A stretch of 64,000 bases of DNA, taken from the NCBI GenBank assembly GCA_003212395.1, contig QCPU01000008.1:1-64000 (forward strand), in the 5' to 3' direction. A program made the position numbers and the translations under genes. The DNA is from Prochlorococcus sp. AG-442-B03 (GTDB taxonomy: Bacteria > Cyanobacteriota > Cyanobacteriia > PCC-6307 > Cyanobiaceae). Below, one piece after another: positions 36,664 to 46,109 of this stretch. Within the stretch, counting starts at the first letter, position 1. Each line of letters starts with the position of its first letter. Below the pieces are notes generated by a model, which saw only the letters and a list, made by a program, of their open reading frames with translations, was not told where the DNA came from and made no database searches.

Positions 36664-37176
36664 TTGAGTCGCTCTTTAGATCTACCAGCAACTGAAGGTG
36701 TTGATGCCTTAGCTCAAGAACTTGCAAAACTCCAAGATAATGGGAAAAGGAGAATTGCTTTTTTAGGTAGTAGACACGTACCAGTTGTAGATATCCACTT
36801 AATTGAGTTGATAGCAAGGTCGTTAGCAGAGGAAGGACATAATATCCTTACGTCTGGATCTCAAGGTGTTAATGCAGCTGTTATTCGAGCTGTCTTAGAT
36901 ATTAATCCATCATTATTAACTGTTTTATTACCTCAAAGTCTTGATAGACAAATACCTGAAATAAAGGACCAACTTGAGAGGGTTATGCATTTGGTTGAAA
37001 AAAGTGAAAATGATGAATTACCTTTGCCACTTGCAAGTAGTCTTTGTAATCAAGAAATTATTACTAGGTGCGATCAATTAATATGCTTTGCCTTTCACGA
37101 TAGTGAAACTTTGCTAAATAGTTGTAGATGTGCTGAAGAAATGGGCAAAGTGGTTAGTTTGTTATTTTTTGATTAA
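36664..37176 (+). CDS. DprA-like Rossmann-fold protein (DNA recombination mediator-like)
   Basis: A 170-residue protein whose core (RIAFLGSRHVPVVDIHLIEL, then GHNILTSGSQGVNAAVI and LLTVLLPQSLDRQIPEI) resembles the Rossmann fold of DprA/Smf and related nucleotide-binding proteins. The Lys and Arg residues that contact DNA in real DprA are not evident, so DNA binding is unproven. The start is a TTG at 36664; no in-frame ATG precedes the conserved core. Confidence 0.78.
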   Translation: MSRSLDLPATEGVDALAQELAKLQDNGKRRIAFLGSRHVPVVDIHLIELIARSLAEEGHNILTSGSQGVNAAVIRAVLDINPSLLTVLLPQSLDRQIPEIKDQLERVMHLVEKSENDELPLPLASSLCNQEIITRCDQLICFAFHDSETLLNSCRCAEEMGKVVSLLFFD

Positions 37177-37242
37177 ATTAACCCATTTCCCCTTATTAAA
37201 AATTGATTTATGCTAATAATATTTAGCGTTTAATAATTTACT

Positions 37243-37740
37243 ATGGCAGAAAGTTTTTCATTTGATGTAGTTTCTGATTTTGATAGACAAGAATTAGTCA
37301 ATACTTTGGATCAAGTTAAAAGGGAAATTTCTCAGCGTTACGATTTGAAGGGCACGGATACTTTAGTTGAATTAGATAAAGAAAATATTTTTATAATCAC
37401 CAATAGCGAACTTACCTTAAATGCTGTAAATGACATAATTAGACAAAAGGCAATAAAAAGAAACTTATCTTTGAAAATATTTGACTACGGTGAAATTGAA
37501 GTGGTTAGCGGTAATAGAATTAAACAGACAATTTTATTAAAACAAGGAATTAAACAAGAAATTGCAAAAAAAATTAGTAAAAATATAAGAGATCAAATAA
37601 AAAAAATTAATGTCAGCATCAATGGAGAAACTCTCAGAGTAGCTAGTAAGAGCAAAAATGATCTTCAATTAGCAATTAAGCTTGTTAGTGAGTTGGAAGA
37701 GTCTTTGAACATTCCTCTAAAAGCTAATAACTTTAGATAA
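37243..37740 (+). CDS. yajQ: YajQ family nucleotide-binding protein (DUF520)
   Basis: A 165-residue protein with FSFDVVSDFDRQELVNTLDQ at the start, SQRYDLKGTDTLVEL, and a duplicated beta-alpha-beta region with KQGIKQEIAKKISKNIRD; it ends LNIPLKANNFR. These are strong YajQ landmarks. Some homologues bind cyclic di-GMP or tRNA/GTP, but this is not shown for cyanobacteria. It is followed after 27 bases by a small unknown gene. Confidence 0.92.
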   Translation: MAESFSFDVVSDFDRQELVNTLDQVKREISQRYDLKGTDTLVELDKENIFIITNSELTLNAVNDIIRQKAIKRNLSLKIFDYGEIEVVSGNRIKQTILLKQGIKQEIAKKISKNIRDQIKKINVSINGETLRVASKSKNDLQLAIKLVSELEESLNIPLKANNFR

Positions 37741-37767
37741 GATTTTTAGTAGGATTATTTTAAAAAT

Positions 37768-37977
37768 ATGGCAGATCATTCAGAATCTCTCATTAAATCA
37801 CTCATTAAGAAGGTAAAAGAATATCCTCGTTTTTCAAAAGGAGAAATAGAGAAATTTTGTTGGATGGCGGTACATGAGCATAAGCATGGTGTTTTACCCT
37901 CTGAATATGACATAAGGGAGATAGATGAGGATCTTTATTTAGAACTTTTGCAAGAATTTAAATCAAATATCTACTAA
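37768..37977 (+). CDS. Hypothetical 69-residue protein
   Basis: I do not recognise it. It is soluble, charged and probably helical, with IEKFCWMAVHEHKHGVLPSEYD in the middle and an acidic C-terminal half (IREIDEDLYLELLQEFK). The His-rich segment HEHKHG might bind metal, but this is only a visual hint. It follows yajQ closely on the same strand, so it is probably translated. Confidence 0.6.
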   Translation: MADHSESLIKSLIKKVKEYPRFSKGEIEKFCWMAVHEHKHGVLPSEYDIREIDEDLYLELLQEFKSNIY

Positions 37978-38084
37978 AAAATCTGTATTTAAATTCACAA
38001 TTATTAAAAAAATATTTTAATTAAATGCCTTATTAATGCACTAATTAGTCTATTTAAATATGATTAATTAAATGGAAAAATTTA

Positions 38085-38888
38085 ATGTCAACATCTTTTA
38101 AAAATGTCACACCAACCGGTCCTGGTGGAACGGCAACCCTTTTGATTGTTTTGTCTTTTACTGGCTTTCTTTTACTTACCCAATCTCTTTTTGTTGTGCC
38201 TTCAGGACAAGTTGCAGTTGTTACAACATTAGGAAAAGTAAGCGGTCCTTCTAGGAGAGCTGGATTAAACTTTAAACTCCCATTTATTCAGTCTGTATAT
38301 CCATTTGATATAAAAACTCAAGTTCAACCCGAAAAATTTGAAACTTTAACTAAAGATCTTCAAGTTATTAGGGCTACAGCTACTGTTAAATATTCGGTAA
38401 AACCTAACGAAGCAGGAAGGATTTTTGCAACAATTGCAAGCAGAAATAGCGATGTTTATCAGAAAATTGTTCAGCCATCTTTGCTAAAAGCTTTAAAGTC
38501 TGTCTTCTCTCAATATGAGCTAGAAACAATTGCTACTGAATTCGCAGTAATTTCTGAAAAAGTAGGTGATACCGTTGCAAAAGAACTGAATTCATTCGAT
38601 TATGTTGATGTTAAAAGTTTAGATCTTACTGGATTAGAGATTGCTGAAGAATATAGGGCTGCGATTGAACAAAAGCAAATAGCTGGTCAGCAATTACTTA
38701 GAGCAAAGACAGAAGTTGAAATTGCTGAACAAGAAGCACTTAGATATGAGACATTAAATAGAAGTCTCGACGATCAAGTACTTTTCAAATTATTTCTCGA
38801 CAAATGGGATGGAAGTACACAAGTTGTTCCTGGCTTACCAGGTTCAGAAGGAGGCACTCCCCCAGTAATAGTCGGTGGTAGAAAATAA
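38085..38888 (+). CDS. SPFH/prohibitin family membrane protein
   Basis: A 267-residue protein with one N-terminal membrane segment (about 18-38), then the SPFH domain (VPSGQVAVVTTLGKVSG, VVQ-type beta strands, VSQ-type SVFSQYELETIATEF), and a helical region with EQKQIAGQQLLRAKTEVEIAEQEALRYE. Prohibitins form large membrane-associated rings that support protease control and membrane organisation. No FtsH gene lies next to it. A strong terminator follows. Confidence 0.92.
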   Translation: MSTSFKNVTPTGPGGTATLLIVLSFTGFLLLTQSLFVVPSGQVAVVTTLGKVSGPSRRAGLNFKLPFIQSVYPFDIKTQVQPEKFETLTKDLQVIRATATVKYSVKPNEAGRIFATIASRNSDVYQKIVQPSLLKALKSVFSQYELETIATEFAVISEKVGDTVAKELNSFDYVDVKSLDLTGLEIAEEYRAAIEQKQIAGQQLLRAKTEVEIAEQEALRYETLNRSLDDQVLFKLFLDKWDGSTQVVPGLPGSEGGTPPVIVGGRK

Positions 38889-38918
38889 TTATTAAGAAAT
38901 AATCATTTTTACATTTTT

Positions 38919-38967
38919 AATCATTTACTTTTTTTCATTTAATGAAAGAAAGGTAAATGATTATTTT
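38919..38967 (+). terminator. Intrinsic terminator of the prohibitin gene
   Basis: AATCATTTAC at 38919-38928 pairs with GTAAATGATT at 38953-38962; the inner arms (T-rich against A/G-rich) extend the stem with G-U pairs to a small loop around 38939-38942. A run of T (ATTTTTTT) follows on plus. The right arm contains the hemL stop codon (38961-38963 on minus). On minus no U tract follows, so it acts mainly for the plus transcript. Confidence 0.72.
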
Positions 38968-40262
38968 TTTATTGCATTGAAAGATTCGTCAAAAGCCTCG
39001 ATAGTTTTGTCAATTTCTTCTTCGCTGTGAGCAAGTGATGTGAAACCAGCTTCGAAGGGACTTGGCGCAAGGTAAATTCCTCGTCGAAGCATTTCCCTAT
39101 GCAACTTACCAAAAAGTTCGGCATCATTTGTTTTGGCTTCATCAAAGTTCCTTACTGGCCCATCGCATAAGAAAAATCCAAACATAGCGCTTACACTCCC
39201 ACCGTTAATAGCTATACCGTTATTTTCCGCAGACTGAATTATTCCTTCAATTAATCTAGAAGTTGTTGAATCAAGTTTATCGTAAGTACCATCTTGTTTG
39301 AGCAGTTCAAGAGTTTTTATTCCAGCAGTCATTGCGAGTGGATTGCCGCTCAAAGTGCCTGCTTGGTATACAGGCCCTGACGGCGCTACCATTGACATTA
39401 TTTCTTTCTTACCTCCATAAGCCCCAACAGGCAGGCCTCCACCAATTACTTTTCCAAGGGTTGTTAAATCAGGAGTTACCCCAAACTTTTCTTGAGCTCC
39501 TCCATAACTTATCCTGAATCCAGTCATTACTTCGTCAAAAACTAATAAGGATCCATTCTCAGTTGTTAATTCCCTTAATCCCTCCAAGAATCCAGGTTCT
39601 GGAGTAATAAATCCAGCATTACCAACGATAGGCTCAAGAATAACCCCCGAAATGGCATCAGGATTTTCAGAAAATAATTTTTTTACTGCTTCAAGGTCAT
39701 TGTAGGGAGCAGTGAGTGTGTTGGCAGTCGTTGTCCGCGGAACGCCTGGAGAATCTGGCAAACCCAGAGTGGCCACACCTGATCCTGCTTTTACTAAAAA
39801 CATATCTGCATGACCGTGATAACAACCGTCAAATTTAATAACTTTATCTCTTCCAGTAAATGCTCTCATAAGTCTCAAAACAGCCATGCATGCTTCAGTT
39901 CCACTATTTACAAATCTAACCATTTCTACAGATGGGACTGCATCTATTACCATTTCAGCAAGTTGGTTCTCCAGAACGCATGGAGCACCAAAGCTAGTAC
40001 CTTTCTCAATTGCTTCCTGTAATGCCGTTGTGACTTCAGGGTGGGCATGTCCACATATAGCAGGTCCCCAGCTTCCTATGTAATCAATATATCTATTTCC
40101 ATCAATGTCCCAAGCAAAAGGACCTTTGACTCTATCAAAAACAATTGGCTGGCCTCCTACAGACTTAAAAGCTCTTACTGGAGAGCTTACTCCTCCTGGC
40201 ATTAGTTGTTGGGCGGCAGAGAAAATTTCTTCTGATTTTGTGTAATTTAATATGTCAGTCAC
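38961..40262 (-). CDS. hemL: Glutamate-1-semialdehyde 2,1-aminomutase
   Basis: A 433-residue fold-type I PLP enzyme that makes 5-aminolevulinate, the first committed tetrapyrrole precursor. The Schiff-base Lys lies in [19 protein letters not shown], with GSEVC-type [22 protein letters not shown] and [12 protein letters not shown] as further landmarks. Works downstream of gltX-charged tRNA-Glu; hemC is 11 kb away. Length matches the family. Confidence 0.97.
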   Translation of the reverse strand: MTDILNYTKSEEIFSAAQQLMPGGVSSPVRAFKSVGGQPIVFDRVKGPFAWDIDGNRYIDYIGSWGPAICGHAHPEVTTALQEAIEKGTSFGAPCVLENQLAEMVIDAVPSVEMVRFVNSGTEACMAVLRLMRAFTGRDKVIKFDGCYHGHADMFLVKAGSGVATLGLPDSPGVPRTTTANTLTAPYNDLEAVKKLFSENPDAISGVILEPIVGNAGFITPEPGFLEGLRELTTENGSLLVFDEVMTGFRISYGGAQEKFGVTPDLTTLGKVIGGGLPVGAYGGKKEIMSMVAPSGPVYQAGTLSGNPLAMTAGIKTLELLKQDGTYDKLDSTTSRLIEGIIQSAENNGIAINGGSVSAMFGFFLCDGPVRNFDEAKTNDAELFGKLHREMLRRGIYLAPSPFEAGFTSLAHSEEEIDKTIEAFDESFNAIKK

Positions 40263-40488
40263 AATTTAGCTAAATGATGTTTTGAGAAAAATCTAGTCAT
40301 GTCCTAAATTAGAAATAAGTAAAAATTTTGTCAATCAGATTGAAATTCTACATTATGATATTTTTATCGCGATAGTTTGGATTGTAAATTATTAATTTAA
40401 AAGAAATCGTGATAAAAAACAATATTACTTTAGATAACTCTTTATTAATAAGCGTTTTCAAGCATTAAAGAAATTCAGTTTATTTTAT

Positions 40489-41334
40489 TTATATTTCGAA
40501 GAAATTATCCTCATCCTCAAAAAAATCTGCATTTATTTCGTTTAAGTTAAGATCTATCATTACTGGGGCATGATCACTTGGACGCAAATTCCCTCTAGGG
40601 GAGCTGTCTATGACACAACTTTTAAGTTTTGATGACAGTTCTTTGCTGATATATATATGGTCTATTCTCCAACCTTTATTTAATTCAAATGCGTTGTTAC
40701 GGTAATCCCACCAACTCCAATGGCCAGTATTTTGTTCAAAAATCCTAAACGAATCTATTAATCTTTTTTTCAGAACATTATTTAATGCACTTCTCTCTAT
40801 CTCAGACGCCATTATTCCTCCTTCATATTTTTTGGGATCATGAATATCCAAGTGAGATGGAGCAACATTAAAATCACCCATAAGACAAATTAATTCTCCT
40901 TTTTTTTCTTGCTCATCCAAAAATGAAGCTAAACAATTTAACCAATTAATTTTATATTCGAATTTACTAGATTCTAAAGAAGATCCGTTTGGTACATAGA
41001 CATTTATGATTTTAATACCATTAATATCAGCAGAAATTAATCTTTTTTGATCTTGGAAAATTTCGATATTTTGATTAAAGTCAGAACAACCATAGAATCC
41101 TTTTTGAACACTTTCTAACTTTAATTTAGAAATAATAGCCACACCATTATATGATTTTTGTCCGTATACTTCGACTGAGTATCCTAATTTTTCAAAAGGT
41201 TCAAAAGGGAAACCATCATCCATCACTTTTGTTTCCTGCAAACATAGAATATCTGGATTGACTTTATTCATCCAATCTATTATTTGTGAAAGTCTGGTTC
41301 TTATAGAGTTAACATTCCAAGTTGCTATTAACAA
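40489..41334 (-). CDS. xth: Exodeoxyribonuclease III (AP endonuclease)
   Basis: A 281-residue enzyme of the EEP superfamily. ATWNVNSIRTRLSQIIDW, LQETKVMDDGFP, GDFNVAPSHLD, WRIDHIYIS and SDHAPVMIDL supply the metal and catalytic residues. It repairs abasic sites and has 3' exonuclease activity. Its start is a TTG at 41332-41334, preceded by AGG, with an in-frame stop five codons upstream. Confidence 0.94.
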   Translation of the reverse strand: MLIATWNVNSIRTRLSQIIDWMNKVNPDILCLQETKVMDDGFPFEPFEKLGYSVEVYGQKSYNGVAIISKLKLESVQKGFYGCSDFNQNIEIFQDQKRLISADINGIKIINVYVPNGSSLESSKFEYKINWLNCLASFLDEQEKKGELICLMGDFNVAPSHLDIHDPKKYEGGIMASEIERSALNNVLKKRLIDSFRIFEQNTGHWSWWDYRNNAFELNKGWRIDHIYISKELSSKLKSCVIDSSPRGNLRPSDHAPVMIDLNLNEINADFFEDEDNFFEI

Positions 41335-41405
41335 ATTCCTACCAAATTATGTAAAATTAATCTAGCAAGGAAATTTGTCGTTAAAGAATTTTGAAATTAA
41401 ATAAA

Positions 41406-41687
41406 ATGAAAAATTATTTTTTCAAAAGCCTACTTAAACCAATAACTTTTATTTTGTTAATTTCATTAAAAGGTAATTACCTAAATGCTGAATATTTATT
41501 TAAAGAATTAGACACTGATACCTCAACTAAAACAGAAGATGATAGTTCAGTTCTTCCAACCAATCCTTTTGAACTTATGGAAATGATTCGGAGACAAAGT
41601 ATTATGATTGATGCAACTAACCCTTCAGATGCTATAGACGATGCATTAAAGTCTTTTAATATTTTGGAGGAAAAACAAGAAATTTAA
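41406..41687 (+). CDS. Small exported protein of unknown function
   Basis: A ~93-residue protein. It starts MKNYFFKSLLKPITFILLI, a probable signal peptide cut near LNA, followed by an acidic Asp/Thr/Ser-rich stretch (LDTDTSTKTEDDSSVLPTNP) and FELMEMIRRQSIMIDATNP. I do not recognise a family. I chose the ATG at 41406 over a TTG at 41391. It is followed after 31 bases by another unknown gene. Confidence 0.62.
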   Translation: MKNYFFKSLLKPITFILLISLKGNYLNAEYLFKELDTDTSTKTEDDSSVLPTNPFELMEMIRRQSIMIDATNPSDAIDDALKSFNILEEKQEI

Positions 41688-41718
41688 TACGGTAAATTGT
41701 TATTTTCAAAATTTTAAA

Positions 41719-42315
41719 ATGTTGAAAAATCCTATCCCAAAAGTTACTAATCAATTGCAGCATAGAGCAATCGGTATCATTAATGGTAAATTTACGCCCC
41801 ATGGTAGTGAGCAATTAAATAGAGGGGTTTTAATTGACAATAAAGGCGAAAAAATTGAAACAGTAGTATTAGGTAAAGCATTATCACTGTTAAAAAAGCA
41901 TATTGACTTAAAGAAAAGTCACTATTGGATTGTGTATCCGAAGAATAAAAATACTCAAAACTTACATTTACAGGTTGCTGGTATCTGGGATCCTTATCAA
42001 CTGAATGATTTACCAAATGATTCTTCAAAAACTAACTTTTCTAAATTATTAGAAAAATTAGATCTAAAAGATAATTATTTTTCTGTTAGAGGAGAATTGG
42101 TTTTTGTCAACACTCAAAAGAAAGAAATCGTAATTAAAGTTTGCTCTGCTATAAAATCAAAAAATTTAAAAAATAAAAATTTTAAATTAGTCATAAAAGG
42201 AGAGCTTTCTCTTGAACTTCTTCATAGTTTTGTAAGTTTAGATATCAACAGAGATGGAAATTCTTTGAAATTAATAAAGTACGAAGTGATTGAAAAAAAT
42301 CTTTCTGGAAAATAA
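41719..42315 (+). CDS. Hypothetical 198-residue protein
   Basis: I do not recognise this family by name. It is soluble, with alternating beta-strand-like segments (RAIGIINGKFTPHGSEQLNR, HYWIVYPKNK, LHLQVAGIWDPYQL, YFSVRGELVFVNTQKKEIVIKV). The GIxxGxF-P and FxVRGEL blocks look like a small beta-barrel, possibly OB-like, but I cannot confirm this. It precedes larC by 56 bases on the same strand. Confidence 0.62.
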   Translation: MLKNPIPKVTNQLQHRAIGIINGKFTPHGSEQLNRGVLIDNKGEKIETVVLGKALSLLKKHIDLKKSHYWIVYPKNKNTQNLHLQVAGIWDPYQLNDLPNDSSKTNFSKLLEKLDLKDNYFSVRGELVFVNTQKKEIVIKVCSAIKSKNLKNKNFKLVIKGELSLELLHSFVSLDINRDGNSLKLIKYEVIEKNLSGK

Positions 42316-42371
42316 CTAGAATGAAAGTCTGATTTTAAACTCAATTTTACCAATCAAGAAATCTTTGATTT

Positions 42372-43598
42372 ATGGAAGATGTTTTAATTGAATGTTCTCC
42401 TGGTATCTCTGGAGATATGTTGTTAGGAGCTTTTTATGATTTAGGAGTTCCTAAAAAAGTCATTGAACAACCACTTATTGATCTTGGATTAGAGGATCTA
42501 TATCAACTAGAGTTTGAAGAATCAAAAAGTTGTTCAATCCGAGGGATCAGGGCAAAAATTGAGAATATTGACTCTAGTACTAAAAAAAGAACTTGGAGAA
42601 TAATTAAGGAACTTATTTTAAATGGCAACTTAGAAGATAAATTAAAAAAACTAATTTTTGAAGTATTTGAATCTTTAGCAATTGCGGAAGGAAAAGTTCA
42701 TGGCATCAAATCTGAGGATGTTCATTTTCATGAAATTGGAGCTATAGATTCATTGGTGGATATCATTGGAGTGTGTGCTGCATTGAATTACTTAAAACCA
42801 AACAAGGTTTATTGTAATGAACCAATGTTGGGGAAAGGTTTTGTTCAAACTGAACATGGAAAATTATCTGTACCACCTCCTGCTGTAATAGAGTTAATAA
42901 AACAAAAAAATATCAAGGTTTTATCAAACCGTGACTCAATAGAGGGTGAACTTTCAACACCAACTGGAATTGCTTTACTTGCTAATTTAGTCAACTATCT
43001 AGAACCTCCTTCAAAATATTCCATTAACTCTTATGGAGTAGGCATTGGTAACCTAAAATTCCCATTCCCAAATTTGGTAAGAGTTTATAAAATTACTTCA
43101 TTTAAAGATCTTTGCACTAAAGAACAAATTAATCCAAGGTGTGAAGAGATATCTGTTCAAGAAGCATGGATTGATGACCAAACACCGGAAGATATATCTA
43201 ATTTTGTGGAGAAACTGAGAATTGAGGGAGCTTACGACGTTTCTTATCAAGCTATCAATATGAAAAAAAATAGAATTGGATTTTCGATTCAAGTTATCTT
43301 GCCCATAGAGAAAAAAGAATTATTTAGGCGATTATGGTTTGATTATTCCAATACTATTGGGGTTCGTGAAAGAACCCAATCTAGGTGGATATTACTTAGA
43401 CGAAAAGGAGAATGTTCAACGACTTTTGGGAATATAAAAGTTAAACAAACTCTGAAACCAGATGGATCAATAAGTATGAAACCAGAAAATGATGAGGTTT
43501 TGAGATTAAAATTGATGCATAAAAAATCAACTTACGAAATAAGAAAAATAATAAAAGAGTCAAGTAAAACATTTAAAGCGTTTGAAAACTGGAAATGA
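42372..43598 (+). CDS. larC: LarC-like nickel insertion protein (DUF111)
   Basis: A 408-residue LarC, the nickel chelatase that inserts Ni into the pincer pyridinium cofactor of lactate racemase and relatives. ECSPGISGDMLLGAFYDLGVP opens the protein; VHFHEIGAIDSLVDIIG is a strong family landmark, with GELSTPTGIALL later. Unlike the Lactobacillus gene, which needs a frameshift to join LarC1 and LarC2, this is one uninterrupted frame. No larA, larB or larE lies nearby. It overlaps the next gene by four bases (ATGA). Confidence 0.9.
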   Translation: MEDVLIECSPGISGDMLLGAFYDLGVPKKVIEQPLIDLGLEDLYQLEFEESKSCSIRGIRAKIENIDSSTKKRTWRIIKELILNGNLEDKLKKLIFEVFESLAIAEGKVHGIKSEDVHFHEIGAIDSLVDIIGVCAALNYLKPNKVYCNEPMLGKGFVQTEHGKLSVPPPAVIELIKQKNIKVLSNRDSIEGELSTPTGIALLANLVNYLEPPSKYSINSYGVGIGNLKFPFPNLVRVYKITSFKDLCTKEQINPRCEEISVQEAWIDDQTPEDISNFVEKLRIEGAYDVSYQAINMKKNRIGFSIQVILPIEKKELFRRLWFDYSNTIGVRERTQSRWILLRRKGECSTTFGNIKVKQTLKPDGSISMKPENDEVLRLKLMHKKSTYEIRKIIKESSKTFKAFENWK

Positions 43599-44548
43599 GA
43601 TTTAATACAGGTAATCCATATTTGAAATTCCTTAAAAAATTTAATTTTGGCGGTTTAAAGAGTATTTTCTTTATTTCAAGCTTGACATATTTTTGTATTT
43701 ATTTTTTTGATAATATTGATCAAATTTCTTTTGATATCAATTTAGAAAGAAATGGAATTAATCTATCGTTGTCATTTTTATTTTGTGTTTTAAGTATTTA
43801 TCTGAACGCTTATGCATGGAAATACATTGTTAAATGGTTCGGGAAAGAATTAAAAAGTAATAATCTAGTATCTTTTTATGTCTTAACTAATATCCTTAAA
43901 TATGTTCCAGGAGGGATGTGGCATTTTGTTGAAAGATTTAATTTTATACAAAAAATAGGTAGTACTGAGATTGCTTTGTATTCGACACTTATAGAACCTT
44001 ATTTTATGTTGAGTGCATCTTTTCTCTTGGCATCGTTGGGATTAATTTTTTCACCACTTTATTTTTTTTTAATTTTTCCTTTAGTATTCTTAAATAGGAA
44101 ATTAATTTACCTTGTATTAAAAAGAATAGGTTCTCTTAAGGGGAAAGTATTTGAGGTTTTGAGACTTCCAAATTCAAAGGGCCAATTTGAAGAGAGAATA
44201 AATATTGTTTCTTTTTTCCCTTCTAGAGCTTTATTTCTTGAAATTGGTTTTGTTTTATCAAAATTTATTGGGTTTTATATCTGCTTAAATACTTTTTATA
44301 CAAGTAATACCCTGAACTTCATATTTTTATTAGTAATTTTTTCTTTGTCATGGTCCATAGGCTTGGTAGTCCCAGCAGCTCCAGGGGGAGTTGGCGTTTT
44401 TGAGGCTTGCCTTCTTTTATTTGTTGGCAAAAGTATTCCAGAAAATATAATTCTTATAAGTTTAGTTTATTTTAGGGTTATATCTACATCGGCAGATTTT
44501 TTGTTAAGCTTACCTTTCTTGATAAGAAAAGTGTCTAAAAGAATTTAG
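43595..44548 (+). CDS. Flippase-like integral membrane protein (UPF0104/LPG synthase TM family)
   Basis: A 317-residue protein with about eight membrane helices. The motif VVPAAPGGVGVFEACLLLF is diagnostic of the family that includes the transmembrane domain of lysyl-phosphatidylglycerol synthases. No catalytic acyl- or aminoacyl-transferase domain follows, so only the membrane part is present. Its start overlaps larC by four bases and its TAG overlaps the TAA of convergent futB by three. Confidence 0.87.
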   Translation: MRFNTGNPYLKFLKKFNFGGLKSIFFISSLTYFCIYFFDNIDQISFDINLERNGINLSLSFLFCVLSIYLNAYAWKYIVKWFGKELKSNNLVSFYVLTNILKYVPGGMWHFVERFNFIQKIGSTEIALYSTLIEPYFMLSASFLLASLGLIFSPLYFFLIFPLVFLNRKLIYLVLKRIGSLKGKVFEVLRLPNSKGQFEERINIVSFFPSRALFLEIGFVLSKFIGFYICLNTFYTSNTLNFIFLLVIFSLSWSIGLVVPAAPGGVGVFEACLLLFVGKSIPENIILISLVYFRVISTSADFLLSLPFLIRKVSKRI

Positions 44549-46083
44549 TATTTTTTCTCTAAACTTGGTATCAATGTCATTGATGCAATAAGGCCTAAAG
44601 TCATGATAAGAATGGCCGGTAATATTGCCTCTACCATTCTTTCATCTCCAGCATATTGATATATTCTCACAGATAATGTATCGAAATCGAATGGTCTTAA
44701 AATAAAGGTAATGGGTAATTCTTTTATTGTGTCAACAAAAACTAAAAGTGATCCTACGAATATTGGTCCTTGGAGAAGAGGTAGATGAATTCTTTTGATG
44801 ATCCCCAGCCAATTCTCTCCTAGTCCAAGTGCTGCTTCATCAAGACTAGGAGAAATTCTCTCAAGACTTGAATCAATAGAACCCTTAGAGATAGTTAGAA
44901 ATCGGACAAGATAACCCCAAATTAGTAAGCAAATAGCAATAAAATTAAATTTTGAAGAAGAAATGCTTATTAAAGATAAAGCTAATACAGTACCTGGGAT
45001 TGCGTAACCTATTCCCGCAAGATTTGTTATTAGTTTTAGTAAAAAGCTTTTATTTGCGCGTCTGACTAAAGAAATTATTAAGGAGAATAGCATCGCTATT
45101 AATGCAGTTAAAAGTCCTAGAGTTATGGTCCTTAATGATAGGCTAAGTAATTCTATAGATAACCCTTTTTGAATTAGATCTATATTGAGTAGAACCCAAA
45201 AACATGGAATCCCAAAAGAGAAAATTGGAGGAAATAAAGATATGATTATTGCTAAAAAAGCTCTGGTTTTGTTTAATTCCCATCCTTGAGAATCTTTTGA
45301 TGCAGGATTTTCACTCCACCTCTTTGATTTTTTTCTTGATAACTTTTCGAAAATAATTAAAGTGAAAATCATTAATAAGGCTACAAAAGATAATCCAATA
45401 GCACTTTTTGGATTACCCTCAATTATCCAATTTTCAGCTATACCAGTAGAAATACTTGGTATATTTAATAATGCAAATGTACCTAACTCATTCATTACTT
45501 CCATACACATTAAACTTATTCCTGTTATTAGTGCTGGTAACGCCATTGGGAAAGCGATTTTAAAGAAGCTGCTCCAAGGCCCTACTCCTAATCCTCTACT
45601 AGCATTGATTTGATTAACTCCAAATTTATTAAAGCTTTCGTTAGCAAGAATGAATACATATGGATAAGTAGAAATTGAAAGTATTAATACCCCCCACCAT
45701 AAACCAGTTACTTGATACCCAAAAATACTTCCTAAATCCTGCAAAATAGCTGTTATTAGATATGCTGGGGCAGCTAGTGGAACTAGCTGACAAATACGAA
45801 GAACTTTTCTGAACTTAAAATCACAATTTGAAAGTAACCATCCATTCAAAGTTCCTAACCCGCCGCCAAAAAAACTTGTCAATATTAGAACTTTTAAAGT
45901 GCCTAATACCTCTTCTCCTCCAGCAATACCTAATGAAAAATTTCCACTAATAATGTAACCAATTCCCTCTAGAAGAAAATTGGAAATTGGAATGATTACT
46001 AAGAGTGAAACAATAAACGAAGTGAAATAAAGAAAATTTAATTCTGTTAATGTTTTTTTAAACCCTTTAATGCGTATTTTCAA
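44545..46083 (-). CDS. futB: Iron(III) ABC transporter permease (FutB/FbpB-like)
   Basis: A 512-residue protein with two fused permease units (about 1-250 and 260-512), each with several helices and an EAA-like loop (INASRGLGVGPWSSFFKI and DEAALGLGENWLGIIKRI). This two-unit design matches Fbp/Fut iron permeases. The binding protein and ATPase (FutA, FutC) are not in the window. The start is a TTG at 46081-46083; a later Met would remove the first conserved helices. Confidence 0.88.
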   Translation of the reverse strand: MKIRIKGFKKTLTELNFLYFTSFIVSLLVIIPISNFLLEGIGYIISGNFSLGIAGGEEVLGTLKVLILTSFFGGGLGTLNGWLLSNCDFKFRKVLRICQLVPLAAPAYLITAILQDLGSIFGYQVTGLWWGVLILSISTYPYVFILANESFNKFGVNQINASRGLGVGPWSSFFKIAFPMALPALITGISLMCMEVMNELGTFALLNIPSISTGIAENWIIEGNPKSAIGLSFVALLMIFTLIIFEKLSRKKSKRWSENPASKDSQGWELNKTRAFLAIIISLFPPIFSFGIPCFWVLLNIDLIQKGLSIELLSLSLRTITLGLLTALIAMLFSLIISLVRRANKSFLLKLITNLAGIGYAIPGTVLALSLISISSSKFNFIAICLLIWGYLVRFLTISKGSIDSSLERISPSLDEAALGLGENWLGIIKRIHLPLLQGPIFVGSLLVFVDTIKELPITFILRPFDFDTLSVRIYQYAGDERMVEAILPAILIMTLGLIASMTLIPSLEKKY

Positions 46084-46109
46084 AAATTAATTAAATCCTA
46101 ATATGAACT

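Noticed and set aside
40263-40488. Possible small RNA or operator in the hemL-xth spacer, with palindrome TATCGCGATA at 40365-40374
   Set aside because: Only a ten-base palindrome, no promoter or terminator pattern and no open frame; not enough to name a feature.
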